DNA of 64,000 bases, from NCBI GenBank assembly GCA_041287425.1, contig JBEULG010000003.1, positions 1 through 64,000 on the forward strand. The letters run 5' to 3'. The position numbers and the translations under genes are program-made. This stretch comes from JAFGSI01 sp041287425 (lineage in GTDB: Bacteria > Chloroflexota > Anaerolineae > Anaerolineales > Villigracilaceae). Position 1 is the stretch's first letter; each line of letters opens with the position of its first letter. The notes under the pieces were generated by a model. That model saw only the letters and a list, made by a program, of their open reading frames with translations, did not search any database and was not told the origin of the DNA. Shown here piece after piece: positions 7,570-15,086 of this stretch.

Positions 7570-8430
7570 ATGCCCTGGAACCTCTCCTCCGCCCACGCCC
7601 AAGCCGGTGACCTGGCCCTGCTGGTCGGCCTGCGGCACAAGTACTACATCTTCCCGCTGCTCCCCGGCGGGGTGATGCACACCCATCGCGGCATGCTCAA
7701 CCACGATGACCTCATCGGCAAGCCGTGGGGCAGCCAGGTGCTCAGTCATCAGGGCAGCCCGTTCTTCCTGCTCCAGCCCTCGCTGGCCGACATCTTGAAC
7801 GACCTGAAGCGCAGCACGCAAATCATGTACCCCAAGGACATCGGCTACATCCTGACGCGTCTGTCGGTTGGGCCGGGGCAAACCGTCCTCGAAGCGGGGA
7901 CCGGCTCGGGGTCCATGACCGTGGCGCTGGCCTTCGCCGTCGGGCCGGGCGGGCGCGTCGTCAGTTACGAGAAGCGGCCCGAATTCCAAAATCTGGCGCG
8001 TAAGAACCTGGAACGTCTCGGCCTCGATTCCCGCGTCGACTTCAAACTGCGCGACATCGCCGAGGGCTTCGACGAGACCGACGCCGACGCCTTCTTCCTC
8101 GATGTCCCCAACCCCTGGGACTACGTCCGCCAGGTGCGCGCCGCTCTCAAACCCGGCGGCTTCTTTGCCGCTCTGCTGCCGACCTTCAACCAGGTGGAGA
8201 CGCTCCTGCATGCCCTGCGGCGCGAAAATTTTGCCTTCATCGAAGTTTGCGAAATCCTGCTGCGCTTCTACAAGCCCGAACCGACCCGCCTGCGTCCCAC
8301 CGACCGCATGGTGGCCCACACCGGCTTTTTGATTTTTGCCCGGCGGCTCTACGCTGGCGAGGTTTGGGCGCAAGAGTTGCTGGACGAGGTCGCTGGGGGA
8401 ACGGAGGACGAATCTGCAGACGAGATGTAA
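7570..8430 (+). CDS. trmI: tRNA (adenine-N1)-methyltransferase TrmI
   Basis: TrmI makes m1A58 in the T-loop of tRNA. The 286-aa protein has the family's small N-terminal beta domain (LLVGLRHKYYIF...HTHRGMLNHDDLIG) and a Rossmann methyltransferase domain. SAM motif I is LEAGTGSGSMT (about 112-122), and the D-rich FFLDVPNPWDY stretch corresponds to the DxPxP region. Length is a little over the usual 255-280 aa owing to an acidic C-terminal tail. The start is the first ATG after a polypyrimidine tract with no ribosome site. A lipoprotein gene follows after 11 nt. Confidence 0.9.
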   Translation: MPWNLSSAHAQAGDLALLVGLRHKYYIFPLLPGGVMHTHRGMLNHDDLIGKPWGSQVLSHQGSPFFLLQPSLADILNDLKRSTQIMYPKDIGYILTRLSVGPGQTVLEAGTGSGSMTVALAFAVGPGGRVVSYEKRPEFQNLARKNLERLGLDSRVDFKLRDIAEGFDETDADAFFLDVPNPWDYVRQVRAALKPGGFFAALLPTFNQVETLLHALRRENFAFIEVCEILLRFYKPEPTRLRPTDRMVAHTGFLIFARRLYAGEVWAQELLDEVAGGTEDESADEM

Positions 8431-8441
8431 AGGAGTTTGTG

Positions 8442-9296
8442 ATGAAAGCCAAATTTGCTTTACTGGCCATCCTTCTGGTCAGCGCGGCGGCTTGCGGCTC
8501 ACAAGCGACCTCTCAGGCTACTCCGCAGGCAACCGAGACCGTCTCCCTGCCAACGCCGACGGCAACCAGCACGCCCGATTATTCCGGCCCCTGCACCAAT
8601 GTGCTGTTTCCCTTCCTCCCAGACCGTCAGTGGGTGTACCAGAAGAGGGGCATGGACGAGACCGTTACCCCCGACCCGCTGACCTCCCGCTTCGGCCTGA
8701 CGGTGGCCGGAGTCAACGATTCGCAGGCTCTTCTGCGGGCAGTGGATTTAGGCAGCGGCGCGACCACCGAAACCTTTGCCGAATGCCAGGAGGGGGCGAT
8801 TACCAATTTCCCGCTGATGACTCTCGGCTCGCTCTTCGGCAATTACCTGGCCGGGGATATTCAGGTGCAATATGTCTCCGGTCTCTTTGCGCCTTCTGCC
8901 TCCGCACTGGAGGCCTCCGGCTGGAATATGTCCTGGCAGGGGGAATATATTGCCTCGGGGACGGTCACGTTCAGCGTCGAAGGCGACCAGACAACGGTCC
9001 TCCTCTCCGACTCGCCGGTGACCTTGCGCTGGCAGAACGCCGGTCAGGAAACGGTCACCGTCCCGGCCGGGACGTTCGAGAACGCCTACCGCGTCAACCG
9101 CACTGCCCAGATTCAGGCCAGCATCACCATCGAAGGTCTCACCGGACGCGCCACCATCACCATCGAGACCGTCCACTGGTTTGCGCCCTATGTGGGCCTG
9201 CTCAAGAGCGAGGTCGTCTCCGGCAGCCTGACCACGTTCGGGATTACGTTCCCTCTGGAAGTGAGCGGCTCGATAGAACTGGTCGAGGCGCGTTGA
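8442..9296 (+). CDS. Predicted lipoprotein, unknown function
   Basis: I do not recognise the family of this 284-aa protein. It begins with a signal peptide ending VSAAACG; Cys18 is the likely lipidated residue, although Ala rather than Leu at -3 is weak. A Thr/Pro/Ser-rich linker follows (about 19-45). The rest is beta-rich and Thr-rich with few Lys, as in extracellular domains. AAGGAG lies 8 nt before the ATG. It is 11 nt downstream of trmI, but the functional link is unclear. A MITE begins 3 bp after its stop codon. Confidence 0.75.
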   Translation: MKAKFALLAILLVSAAACGSQATSQATPQATETVSLPTPTATSTPDYSGPCTNVLFPFLPDRQWVYQKRGMDETVTPDPLTSRFGLTVAGVNDSQALLRAVDLGSGATTETFAECQEGAITNFPLMTLGSLFGNYLAGDIQVQYVSGLFAPSASALEASGWNMSWQGEYIASGTVTFSVEGDQTTVLLSDSPVTLRWQNAGQETVTVPAGTFENAYRVNRTAQIQASITIEGLTGRATITIETVHWFAPYVGLLKSEVVSGSLTTFGITFPLEVSGSIELVEAR

Positions 9297-9299
9297 GAT

Positions 9300-9440
9300 A
9301 GAACTTAAGCAGGACAAACCGCCAAGACACGGAGAACGCCAAGATGGGCATCATAACGCCAAGCACACTTGGCGGACTCTGCAAAACTTTGGCGCTTTGG
9401 CGTCTTGGCGGTGAAATGAATCTCATTTTGCGGAAGTCCT
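9300..9440. mobile_element. 141-bp MITE-like element, copy 2
   Basis: This copy aligns along its length with the element at 5399-5531. It has the same internal hairpin CGCCAAG-CACA-CTTGGCG and the same CCGCCAAGAC/GTCTTGGCGG arms. It is longer by 8 bp owing to a local duplication of a TTGGCGCT-like octamer. Its ends are more worn (AGAACTTAAGCA and TGCGGAAGTCCT), and no clean target duplication remains, although GATTGAT borders its right end. It lies precisely between two genes. Confidence 0.8.
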
Positions 9441-9462
9441 GATTGATCTTGAAGGAGATGCT

Positions 9463-10020
9463 ATGTTTCGTCGCCGACCTTTTGTCCGCCCGTTTCGTCG
9501 GGCCGTCATGCCGAACATTCCCCCGGCGCTGAGGCGCGCCAATGAACTGCTGGCCTCGGGCAACTACCCGGCCGCCGCTGAAGCCTACGAGCAGTTGGCG
9601 CGCGGCGCCCAGACCCGCGGCCTGCCGCACGATGCCCAACTCTTTCTGCAGGCCGGGCGCTGCCGTCTCCTGGCCGGGCAGGTGCAGGCGGGGATGGTCA
9701 ATCTCAAGCAGGGCCTGGCCGTCATCGCCGGGCGCGGCAACTGGCCGCGTCTGCTCAACGCCGCCCGCCGCGCCGTTGCCGACCTGAACGCCCGCGGCCT
9801 GACCGCCGAAGCCGCCGAAATCGAGACCTGGCTGCAGCAGACTCTGCCGGAGGGATTCGCCGCCGCCCCTGCCGCAGCGCCGGGACGTTCCCGCGTCCTG
9901 CCGACCCGATGTCCGGCCTGCGGCGCGCCGCTCCACGCCGACGAGGCCGAATGGTCGGACGAGTTCACCGCCGAATGTCCCTACTGCGGCGCAGCCGTGC
10001 GGGCCGAATCATCTGTGTAA
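9463..10020 (+). CDS. Helical (TPR-like) protein with C-terminal zinc ribbon
   Basis: The 185-aa protein starts with a basic segment (MFRRRPFVRPFRR). A helical region with TPR-like spacing follows (ANELLASGNYPAAAEAYEQL and further helices, about 25-125), then an Ala/Pro linker. The C-terminus is a zinc ribbon with CPACG and CPYCG knuckles (about 148-178). The function is unknown; a scaffold or RNA/protein adaptor role is possible. GAAGGAG lies 5 nt before the ATG and outside the adjacent MITE. Confidence 0.7.
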   Translation: MFRRRPFVRPFRRAVMPNIPPALRRANELLASGNYPAAAEAYEQLARGAQTRGLPHDAQLFLQAGRCRLLAGQVQAGMVNLKQGLAVIAGRGNWPRLLNAARRAVADLNARGLTAEAAEIETWLQQTLPEGFAAAPAAAPGRSRVLPTRCPACGAPLHADEAEWSDEFTAECPYCGAAVRAESSV

Positions 10021-10060
10021 TCTGCGTAATCTGTGGCTAAATTCGTGTCATCTGTGGCCC
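10010..10060 (+). repeat. Short ATCTGYGTAATCTG repeat run
   Basis: ATCTGTGTA, ATCTGCGTA and ATCTGTGG follow one another, then ATTCGTGTC and ATCTGTGG. This resembles the run near 4300. It overlaps the start region of the Nudix gene. Confidence 0.5.
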
Positions 10061-10662
10061 GCCTCACCGAATCGGAAATTTCCTCCCGCCTGCACCGCGC
10101 CTACCGCCCCGGCGTGATTGCCTCCACCGATGGCTACGCCGAGATGTATGCCGGTGTCTCCCTGACCTGCGCGGCGGTCCTGATCCCCCTCGCCTGGCGT
10201 GAGGGGGAATGGCACGTCGTCTTCACCCGCCGCGCCGAGACGGTCGAACACCACAAGGGACAAGTCTCCTTCCCCGGCGGGGCGTGTGACTCCGGCGACG
10301 CCGGTCCCGAAGCGACCGCCCTGCGCGAAGCCGAGGAGGAGATTGGGCTGCATCCGGCGGATGTCCGCCTGCTGGGGCGGCTGAACGAGGTCGTCACCAT
10401 CACCCGCTACCGGGTGACGCCGGTCGTGGGCGTCGTCCCCTGGCCGTATCCCTTCCGTCCGGCGCAAATCGAAGTGGCGCGCCTGTTCACCATCCCGCTG
10501 AACTGGCTGGCGCGGCGCGAAAATTATTCCGAACAGCCGCTCACGCCCACCGGTCAGGCGCGTCCCTTCCCGGTGGTGACGTACCGCCCGTATGACGGGG
10601 AGGTGCTGTGGGGCGCCAGCGCCCGAATTGTGCTGAATTTCCTGGAAGTGCTGGGCTTGTAA
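10033..10662 (+). CDS. Nudix hydrolase, CoA pyrophosphatase type (NudL-like)
   Basis: Members of this branch cleave CoA and CoA esters to 3',5'-ADP and phosphopantetheine. The Nudix box GX5EX7REUXEEXGU is visible as GACDSGDAGPEATALREAEE followed by EIGL (about 78-101). It is preceded by the CoA-type signature HHKGQVSFPGG. The start is uncertain: I use the GTG at 10033 (209 aa), but GTG at 10045 or 10054 also fits, and none has a clear ribosome site. The upstream sequence is a small repeat of ATCTG units. Confidence 0.88.
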   Translation: MAKFVSSVARLTESEISSRLHRAYRPGVIASTDGYAEMYAGVSLTCAAVLIPLAWREGEWHVVFTRRAETVEHHKGQVSFPGGACDSGDAGPEATALREAEEEIGLHPADVRLLGRLNEVVTITRYRVTPVVGVVPWPYPFRPAQIEVARLFTIPLNWLARRENYSEQPLTPTGQARPFPVVTYRPYDGEVLWGASARIVLNFLEVLGL

Positions 10663-10688
10663 GTTCGGGGGTCCGACGATTCAAAGAA

Positions 10689-10764
10689 CTTTTCGGGCAA
10701 TTCGTGTAATTCGATGCAAAACTCAAGAGCTTTTCGGGCAATTCGTGTAATTCGATGCAAAACT
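10689..10764. repeat. Two perfect 35-bp direct repeats
   Basis: Positions 10689-10723 and 10730-10764 are identical and are separated by 6 bp. Each contains ATTCGTGTAATTCGATGC, which is the reverse complement of the GCATCGAAT-type repeat found at 59662. They lie between the convergent Nudix and rplY genes. Confidence 0.85.
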
Positions 10765-10801
10765 TAGAAACAAACTCCCGGCCTCTGCATGAAGCCGGGA
10801 G
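10765..10801 (-). terminator. Rho-independent terminator of rplY
   Basis: On the minus strand the stem CTCCCGGC/GCCGGGAG (8 bp; arms at 10775-10782 and 10794-10801) is followed by TTTGTTTCT. Confidence 0.8.
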
Positions 10802-10824
10802 TTGTGATTCGCGAGAGAGAAGAA

Positions 10825-11481
10825 CTACTCTTCGACCTCTTCTTCCTTCTTGCCCTTCTCGATGACCTCGGGCTCGGCAGCCTCGGCGACGGCAGCCGCC
10901 TCCGGAGTCACCTCTTCCAGCACCTCTTCCCTCGGCGCGGTGGCCAGCACGATCATTTCATCCGCATCGGTGAGGACGGTCACTTTCTCTGACAGCACCA
11001 GGTCGCCTACCCGGATTCCATCGCCAACTTTCTTCAGGCCAGAAATGTCCACCACGATGCGTTCTGGCAAATCCTGCGGATAGGCCTCCACCTCGAGTTC
11101 GTTGAGCGTGGTTACCAGGATGGCCGAGAAATCCTTGACGGCCGGCGCTGTGCCGGTGATGACGATGCCGACATTGGTGCGAATCTTTTCGGTCAGCGAG
11201 ACGGCCTGGAAATCCACATGAATCAGGTTGCCTTTGATGGGGTTGCGCTGGCGTTCGCGCACCAGGGCGGGGTACTCCTTGCCCTCGACATCAATTGTCA
11301 CCAGGCTCGAAGCCGTCAGGCGGTTGAGGACTTTGCCGGCTTCATGGGCGTCCAGAGAAATGCTCAACGGCTCCAGGTGATGGCCGTAGAGAACCGCTGG
11401 CAGGGCCCCCGCCCGGCGCAGGGCACGCACCTGTTTCCCCGTCACGTGGCGGCGGGTGGCTTTCAAAATGACTTTCTCCAT
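10825..11481 (-). CDS. rplY: 50S ribosomal protein L25 / Ctc-type (bL25)
   Basis: bL25 binds 5S rRNA in the central protuberance of the large ribosomal subunit. The 218-aa form is the long TL5/Ctc type: an N-terminal 5S-binding domain (about 1-92; KATRRHVTGKQVRALRRAG at the start, VLYG), and a C-terminal beta domain (about 95-185; VEAYPQDLPERIVVDISGL). A Glu/Ala-rich acidic tail follows. A GGAAGG ribosome site precedes the ATG. It has a near-consensus sigma-70 promoter about 100 nt upstream and a good terminator, so it is a single-gene unit. Confidence 0.95.
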   Translation of the reverse strand: MEKVILKATRRHVTGKQVRALRRAGALPAVLYGHHLEPLSISLDAHEAGKVLNRLTASSLVTIDVEGKEYPALVRERQRNPIKGNLIHVDFQAVSLTEKIRTNVGIVITGTAPAVKDFSAILVTTLNELEVEAYPQDLPERIVVDISGLKKVGDGIRVGDLVLSEKVTVLTDADEMIVLATAPREEVLEEVTPEAAAVAEAAEPEVIEKGKKEEEVEE

Positions 11482-11576
11482 CTTTTCCTTCCTCGAGCGC
11501 CTCTCACCCCTCCATAGAGAGGGATTACCTTCGCTCTGTGAATGATTTTCCGGCGCAGTCGCCGGAAGCGGGCCGA

Positions 11577-11605
11577 ATTGTAGACGATTGACGGAAAATC
11601 GTCAA
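11577..11605 (-). promoter_or_regulatory. Sigma-70 type promoter of rplY
   Basis: On the minus strand TTGACG (11600-11605) and TACAAT (11577-11582) are 17 bp apart. The spacer contains an inverted repeat with the -35 region (GACGATT/AATCGTC), which could be an operator. Confidence 0.8.
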
Positions 11606-11623
11606 GGCTGGGAGGGCCTGCCG

Positions 11624-11656
11624 ACAAACAAGAACCGGCCCACCCACGTGAGCCGG
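11624..11656 (-). terminator. Rho-independent terminator of the FmdB-type gene
   Basis: On the minus strand CCGGCTCAC-GTGG-GTGGGCCGG forms a 9-bp stem with one G-T pair, followed by TTCTTGTTTGT. Confidence 0.75.
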
Positions 11657-11677
11657 CCCTCATCTCTCCCTGGCCGA

Positions 11678-11941
11678 TTATTCTTTCGGGGTGCTCTCCG
11701 GGGCTTTCGGCGTTTCCTTCGCCTCGTCTTTCTTGCGATGGGCGTGAGTCTGCCCAGAGGGCGAGCGGTGGTCGGTGGCGTAGAAACCCGACCCCTTGAA
11801 GGTGATTCCTACCGGGTAATAGACTTTGCGCAAGGCTTTCTTGCGACACTCCGGACAGCGGACGAGGGGTGCGTCGCTGAACTTTTGTTGTTGTTCGAAT
11901 TCGATGCCGCAGGCATCACAATGGTACGTATAAACGGGCAT
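11678..11941 (-). CDS. FmdB-family zinc-ribbon protein
   Basis: The 87-aa protein starts MPVYTYHCDACG, the classic opening of the FmdB/CxxC_CxxC_SSSS family of small putative regulators. Two CxxC knuckles (CDAC at 8-11, CPEC at about 30-33) form a zinc ribbon, followed by GITFKGSGFYATDHR and a charged tail. The biochemical role of the family is not established. A frame extends 31 codons upstream, but the conserved N-terminus and position relative to the GCTATAAT box (near 11974-11980) favour the ATG at 11941. Confidence 0.88.
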   Translation of the reverse strand: MPVYTYHCDACGIEFEQQQKFSDAPLVRCPECRKKALRKVYYPVGITFKGSGFYATDHRSPSGQTHAHRKKDEAKETPKAPESTPKE

Positions 11942-12039
11942 AGTCCAACCTGAGAATTTTCCGAAACTGACCGGCGAGATTATAGCGCACAGATGGGGGA
12001 GTGGCAAGGTCACAGAAAGATTAGAATTTTGCAAAGTAC

Positions 12040-12068
12040 TTGCATTAATAGAACATTTGTGCTATTAT
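12040..12068 (+). promoter_or_regulatory. Promoter of the ATPase/77-aa gene pair
   Basis: TTGCAT (12040-12045) and TATTAT (12063-12068) are 17 bp apart. The start codon is at 12121, giving a leader of about 45 nt without an obvious ribosome site. Confidence 0.65.
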
Positions 12069-12120
12069 ATAACCGCACAGGAGTACGAACCGAACGCTTC
12101 TCTCCCTGACGGGTTCGATT

Positions 12121-12999
12121 ATGGATTTGCTACCCATCGATCAAGTCGAAGTCGCTTTACAGGCCTACCGCGAACTGCAGGCCGAACTCCAGCGAGATTC
12201 TTCTCCGAAAGAGGCCCCCGCGCCTGAAATTGGCCTCGCTGTCGAGAACGAAACGCCTGCGACCGCTCCCGACCGCCCTGACCTGCAACAAGTGCTTGAG
12301 GCCATCGGACCGTTGCCCGCCGGTACGATTTTCCTCGGCCTGGCCGAAGACGGCTCTCCGCTCCTCCATGACTTGTTCCCTCCCGACGAGCAGCGCGCCG
12401 CCGCCGGCCCTTTGCTCGTCACGGGCGAGGCGCGCAGCGGCAAGACGGCTTTTCTGCAAACCCTGACCGCCAGCCTGGATGCCGGCGATGACCCCGGTGA
12501 CGTCTTGTTTGGCGTGCTCACCCCCCGCCTGGCAGAATGGGAGGCTTTCGAGGCCCATCCCTCCTCGCTGGGAATCTGGCCAACCCGCATCTCTTCGATG
12601 GCTCGCCTGTTGGGGCAATTGTGCGCCTGGGCCGACTCTCCACATCATCATCACGCCGGCGTCATGCTGTTGATCGACGGTTTGGATTTACTGGTGGAGG
12701 CAACGCCTGAGATTCGCCGCGACTTACGCTATTTGCTGCTCTACGGCCCCGCCGGCGGTATCTGGCCAGTGGCAACCCTGGATGCGGCTCAGGCAGGCCG
12801 CTTGCGCACCTGGCTGGACTATTTTCCCAGCCGCATTTATGGACGGGTTTCCAATCGCCCGCTGGCCGAATTCCTGACCGATGACCCCGCTGCGGCGCTC
12901 GAAACCTTGACGCCCGGCGTCCAATATCTTTTGGAATTGCCCGACGGTTGGCTCAAGTTCTGGCTCCCGGTCTTGAATCTGGAAAGGAAACAACCATGA
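12121..12999 (+). CDS. P-loop ATPase-like protein of unknown function
   Basis: I do not recognise this 292-aa protein as a named family. Walker A is GEARSGKT (102-109) and Walker B is VMLLIDGLDLL (about 181-191, D186), with the strand order and GPLLVTG lead-in of FtsK/HerA-type or AAA-like NTPases. An N-terminal helix (about 6-25) and a charged linker precede the core. The motor region seems incomplete for a translocase, and no arginine finger is obvious. Its last bases overlap the start of a 77-aa gene (ATGA), which suggests translational coupling and a two-protein unit. Confidence 0.65.
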   Translation: MDLLPIDQVEVALQAYRELQAELQRDSSPKEAPAPEIGLAVENETPATAPDRPDLQQVLEAIGPLPAGTIFLGLAEDGSPLLHDLFPPDEQRAAAGPLLVTGEARSGKTAFLQTLTASLDAGDDPGDVLFGVLTPRLAEWEAFEAHPSSLGIWPTRISSMARLLGQLCAWADSPHHHHAGVMLLIDGLDLLVEATPEIRRDLRYLLLYGPAGGIWPVATLDAAQAGRLRTWLDYFPSRIYGRVSNRPLAEFLTDDPAAALETLTPGVQYLLELPDGWLKFWLPVLNLERKQP

Positions 13000-13229
13000 A
13001 CGTAGGCATGTTGTGGTTCGATGACGACCCGCGCACGGCGCTCAAAGCCAAGATCGAGCGCGCTGTCGGCTATTATCGTCAGAAATACGGCCGTTTGCCG
13101 GATGTGTGTCTGGTACATCCGAGCATGTTGTCGGCCTCGTCGGCAGAGACGGTCGGCAAAGTGGCTGTCCGCTCGAATCCAGTCATTCTGCCCGGTCACT
13201 TGTGGATTGGGGTGGAAGAGCAAACCTAG
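12996..13229 (+). CDS. Small conserved-looking protein coupled to the ATPase
   Basis: This 77-aa protein starts MNVGMLWFDDDPRTALKAKI. It has a predicted alpha helix (KIERAVGYYRQKYG), then PDVCLVHPSML and a short beta-rich end. The mixture looks like a compact alpha/beta fold, and the function is unknown. Its ATG overlaps the ATPase stop codon, and AAAGGAAA lies about 8 nt upstream. A strong hairpin follows. Confidence 0.65.
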   Translation: MNVGMLWFDDDPRTALKAKIERAVGYYRQKYGRLPDVCLVHPSMLSASSAETVGKVAVRSNPVILPGHLWIGVEEQT

Positions 13230-13276
13230 GCCTTTTCAGCCCTCATACTCCAGGCTGGGGGAATGTTGCCAGTGTG

Positions 13277-13320
13277 GAAAGTCTCCACGTAGAGGCCGTG
13301 GAGACTTTCATTTTCTTTCC
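13277..13320 (+). terminator. Rho-independent terminator of the ATPase operon
   Basis: GAAAGTCTCCACG pairs perfectly with CGTGGAGACTTTC over 13 bp around a 7-nt loop, followed by ATTTTCTTTCCTT. Confidence 0.85.
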
Positions 13321-13328
13321 TTAATTTT

Positions 13329-13381
13329 GCATCGAATGGCGCGAAGGGAACGAAGCGGTTGCCTTTCGCATCGAATGGCGC
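13329..13381. repeat. Pair of GCATCGAATGGCGC direct repeats
   Basis: Identical 14-mers lie at 13329-13342 and 13368-13381. They share the GCATCGAAT core with repeats near 10700 and 59662. Confidence 0.6.
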
Positions 13382-13419
13382 AGCCTGTGCGAAAAGGCTG
13401 GGATGGGGCCTTGCTCTTG

Positions 13420-13806
13420 TCAATTGCCTTTACCGGGAGCGAGGGCGACGACGACCGCGGCAGCCATTTCCCGGCTGTGGGTCAGGCTGACGCTCCAGAC
13501 CGTCAGGCCCAGGCGGGCGGCGATTTCGGCGGCGCGGCCATGCAATACCAGGCAGGGTTCGCCGCTGGGCTGGTGACGCACCTCGACCTCGCGCCAGCCA
13601 ATCGGTCCGATGCCGGTCCCCAGGGCTTTGGAGGCAGCCTCCTTAGCGGCGAAACAGGCGGCCAGCGCTTCTGCCCGGCCGCGGCATTCGGCAATCTCGT
13701 GGTCGGTGAAGATGCGCTCCAGAAAGCGTTCACCGAAGCGCTCCAGGGCGGCCTCCAGGCGCGGGATTTCAATCAAGTCAATTCCGGTTTTGAGTCGCAT
13801 GGTCAT
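13420..13806 (-). CDS. acpS: Holo-[acyl-carrier-protein] synthase AcpS
   Basis: AcpS transfers 4'-phosphopantetheine from CoA to the conserved Ser of acyl carrier protein, activating fatty acid synthesis. The 128-aa protein shows the metal-binding D10 in TGIDLIEI and E56 in FAAKEAASKALG, the two hallmark motifs. The C-terminal VSLTHSREMAAAVVVA strand pair is also present. The first ATG overlaps the stop of the upstream M16 gene (ATGA); a second ATG two codons later is also possible. It is the last gene of a three-gene minus-strand operon. Confidence 0.95.
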   Translation of the reverse strand: MTMRLKTGIDLIEIPRLEAALERFGERFLERIFTDHEIAECRGRAEALAACFAAKEAASKALGTGIGPIGWREVEVRHQPSGEPCLVLHGRAAEIAARLGLTVWSVSLTHSREMAAAVVVALAPGKGN

Positions 13807-15086
13807 GGGCCGGCAATGGCAATCGCCAGCCGGTCGGGCTCCAGATATTTGCGGACGGCCTCGGCTACCTGCTCAGGGGTGACGGCGCGGATGATGTCGG
13901 CATAGCGGCGGTAGTAGTCCAGACCGAGGCCGAAACGCTCGATGTTGATGAGTGCGCCGGCTACTCCGGCGTTGGATTCCAGCGAAAGCGGCAGGCGGCC
14001 GATGAAATTCGACTGACTGTCGGCCAGTTCGGCGGCGCTGACGCCCTCGTGTACGAAGCGGGCGATTTCGGTCTGCACCAGGTCGAGCGCTTTGCGGAGG
14101 TTGCGCGGGTTGACGCCGGCGCTCACCTCCCAGGCCCCCGGGCCGACGCCGGCGCTGAGCGAGGAGTAGGCGTAGTAGGCCAGGCCAGATTTCTCGCGCA
14201 CCACCTCCCCGATGCGCCCCATCATGCCGAATTGTCCCAGAATCGAATTGGCCAGGGCGGCGGCGTGGAATTCGGGGTCGAGGCGGCTGGGACCGGCGGC
14301 GCCGATGACCAGGTCGCTTTGCGATTTGCCGGGGATTTTGACCCGCCGCTCGATCGTCTTTTTGAGCGGTCGAAGAGGGGGCAGGGGGGGCGGTTCGGGC
14401 TGGTCGGGATTCGACCAATCGCCCAGCGCTTTTTCGACCTGCGCCGCCGCCCGGCGCGGTTCCACCGCGCCGACCACGGCGATGACCAGGCCGCGCGGCC
14501 CATAGTGCCGGCGATGAAAATCGGCCAGGTGAGACGGCTGGATGGCCTGGATGGTTTCGGGGTAGCCGTCCTCGGGGCGGCGGTAGGGGTGGCCGGCGTA
14601 GACGATTTCATCGAAGGTCAGGCTGGCCATCTCGCCGGTATCCTGGGCGCGGATGGCCAGGTCGGTGAGCAGGCGGGCGCGCAGTTTCTCCACCTGCTCG
14701 GCGGGGAAGACCGGCCGGCAGAGCGCCTCGGCCAACAGTTCGAGCAGGAGCGGCAGGTCTTCGGCCAGGCAGCGTCCATGAAAACTGGTTGTGTGCACGC
14801 TGGCGTTGAACGACAGACTGGCCCCCACCGATTCGAGGGCGTCGTACAGGCGCTGCATGGAATAGTTTTCGGTGCCGCGCAGCAACGCCGCGGCGGTGAA
14901 ATCGGCCAGGCCGAGGTGTTCATCCGGGTCGAACAGGCTGCCGGCCAGCAAATAACCGCTCAGGACGACCGATGGGCTGTTGTCGTTGGAGCGCGCCAGA
15001 AGGGTGACGCCGTTGGGCAGCACCAGGCGGAAGATGTCTTCCGGGCCGGGCAGGGAGGTGTGAACGGGGCGGCGGCTTCGGCTCAT
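13803..15086 (-). CDS. M16-family peptidase-like protein, non-catalytic partner
   Basis: This 427-aa protein has the duplicated M16 fold (about 20-205 and 215-427) with the typical FHRRHYGPRGLVIAVVG hinge region. At the position where active members carry HxxEH it reads LADFT (about 60-64), so the zinc site is missing. The second half keeps the substrate-binding R/Y motif region (REKSGLAYYAYSS). Known M16B enzymes work as heterodimers of an active and an inactive chain, and the active partner is the preceding gene with an ATGA overlap. It is probably cytoplasmic. Confidence 0.9.
   Translation of the reverse strand: MSRSRRPVHTSLPGPEDIFRLVLPNGVTLLARSNDNSPSVVLSGYLLAGSLFDPDEHLGLADFTAAALLRGTENYSMQRLYDALESVGASLSFNASVHTTSFHGRCLAEDLPLLLELLAEALCRPVFPAEQVEKLRARLLTDLAIRAQDTGEMASLTFDEIVYAGHPYRRPEDGYPETIQAIQPSHLADFHRRHYGPRGLVIAVVGAVEPRRAAAQVEKALGDWSNPDQPEPPPLPPLRPLKKTIERRVKIPGKSQSDLVIGAAGPSRLDPEFHAAALANSILGQFGMMGRIGEVVREKSGLAYYAYSSLSAGVGPGAWEVSAGVNPRNLRKALDLVQTEIARFVHEGVSAAELADSQSNFIGRLPLSLESNAGVAGALINIERFGLGLDYYRRYADIIRAVTPEQVAEAVRKYLEPDRLAIAIAGP

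Noticed and set aside
10689..10764. 35-bp direct repeats considered as a mini-CRISPR
   Set aside because: Only two copies, with a 6-bp gap, too short for a spacer; the core also occurs elsewhere as a palindrome.
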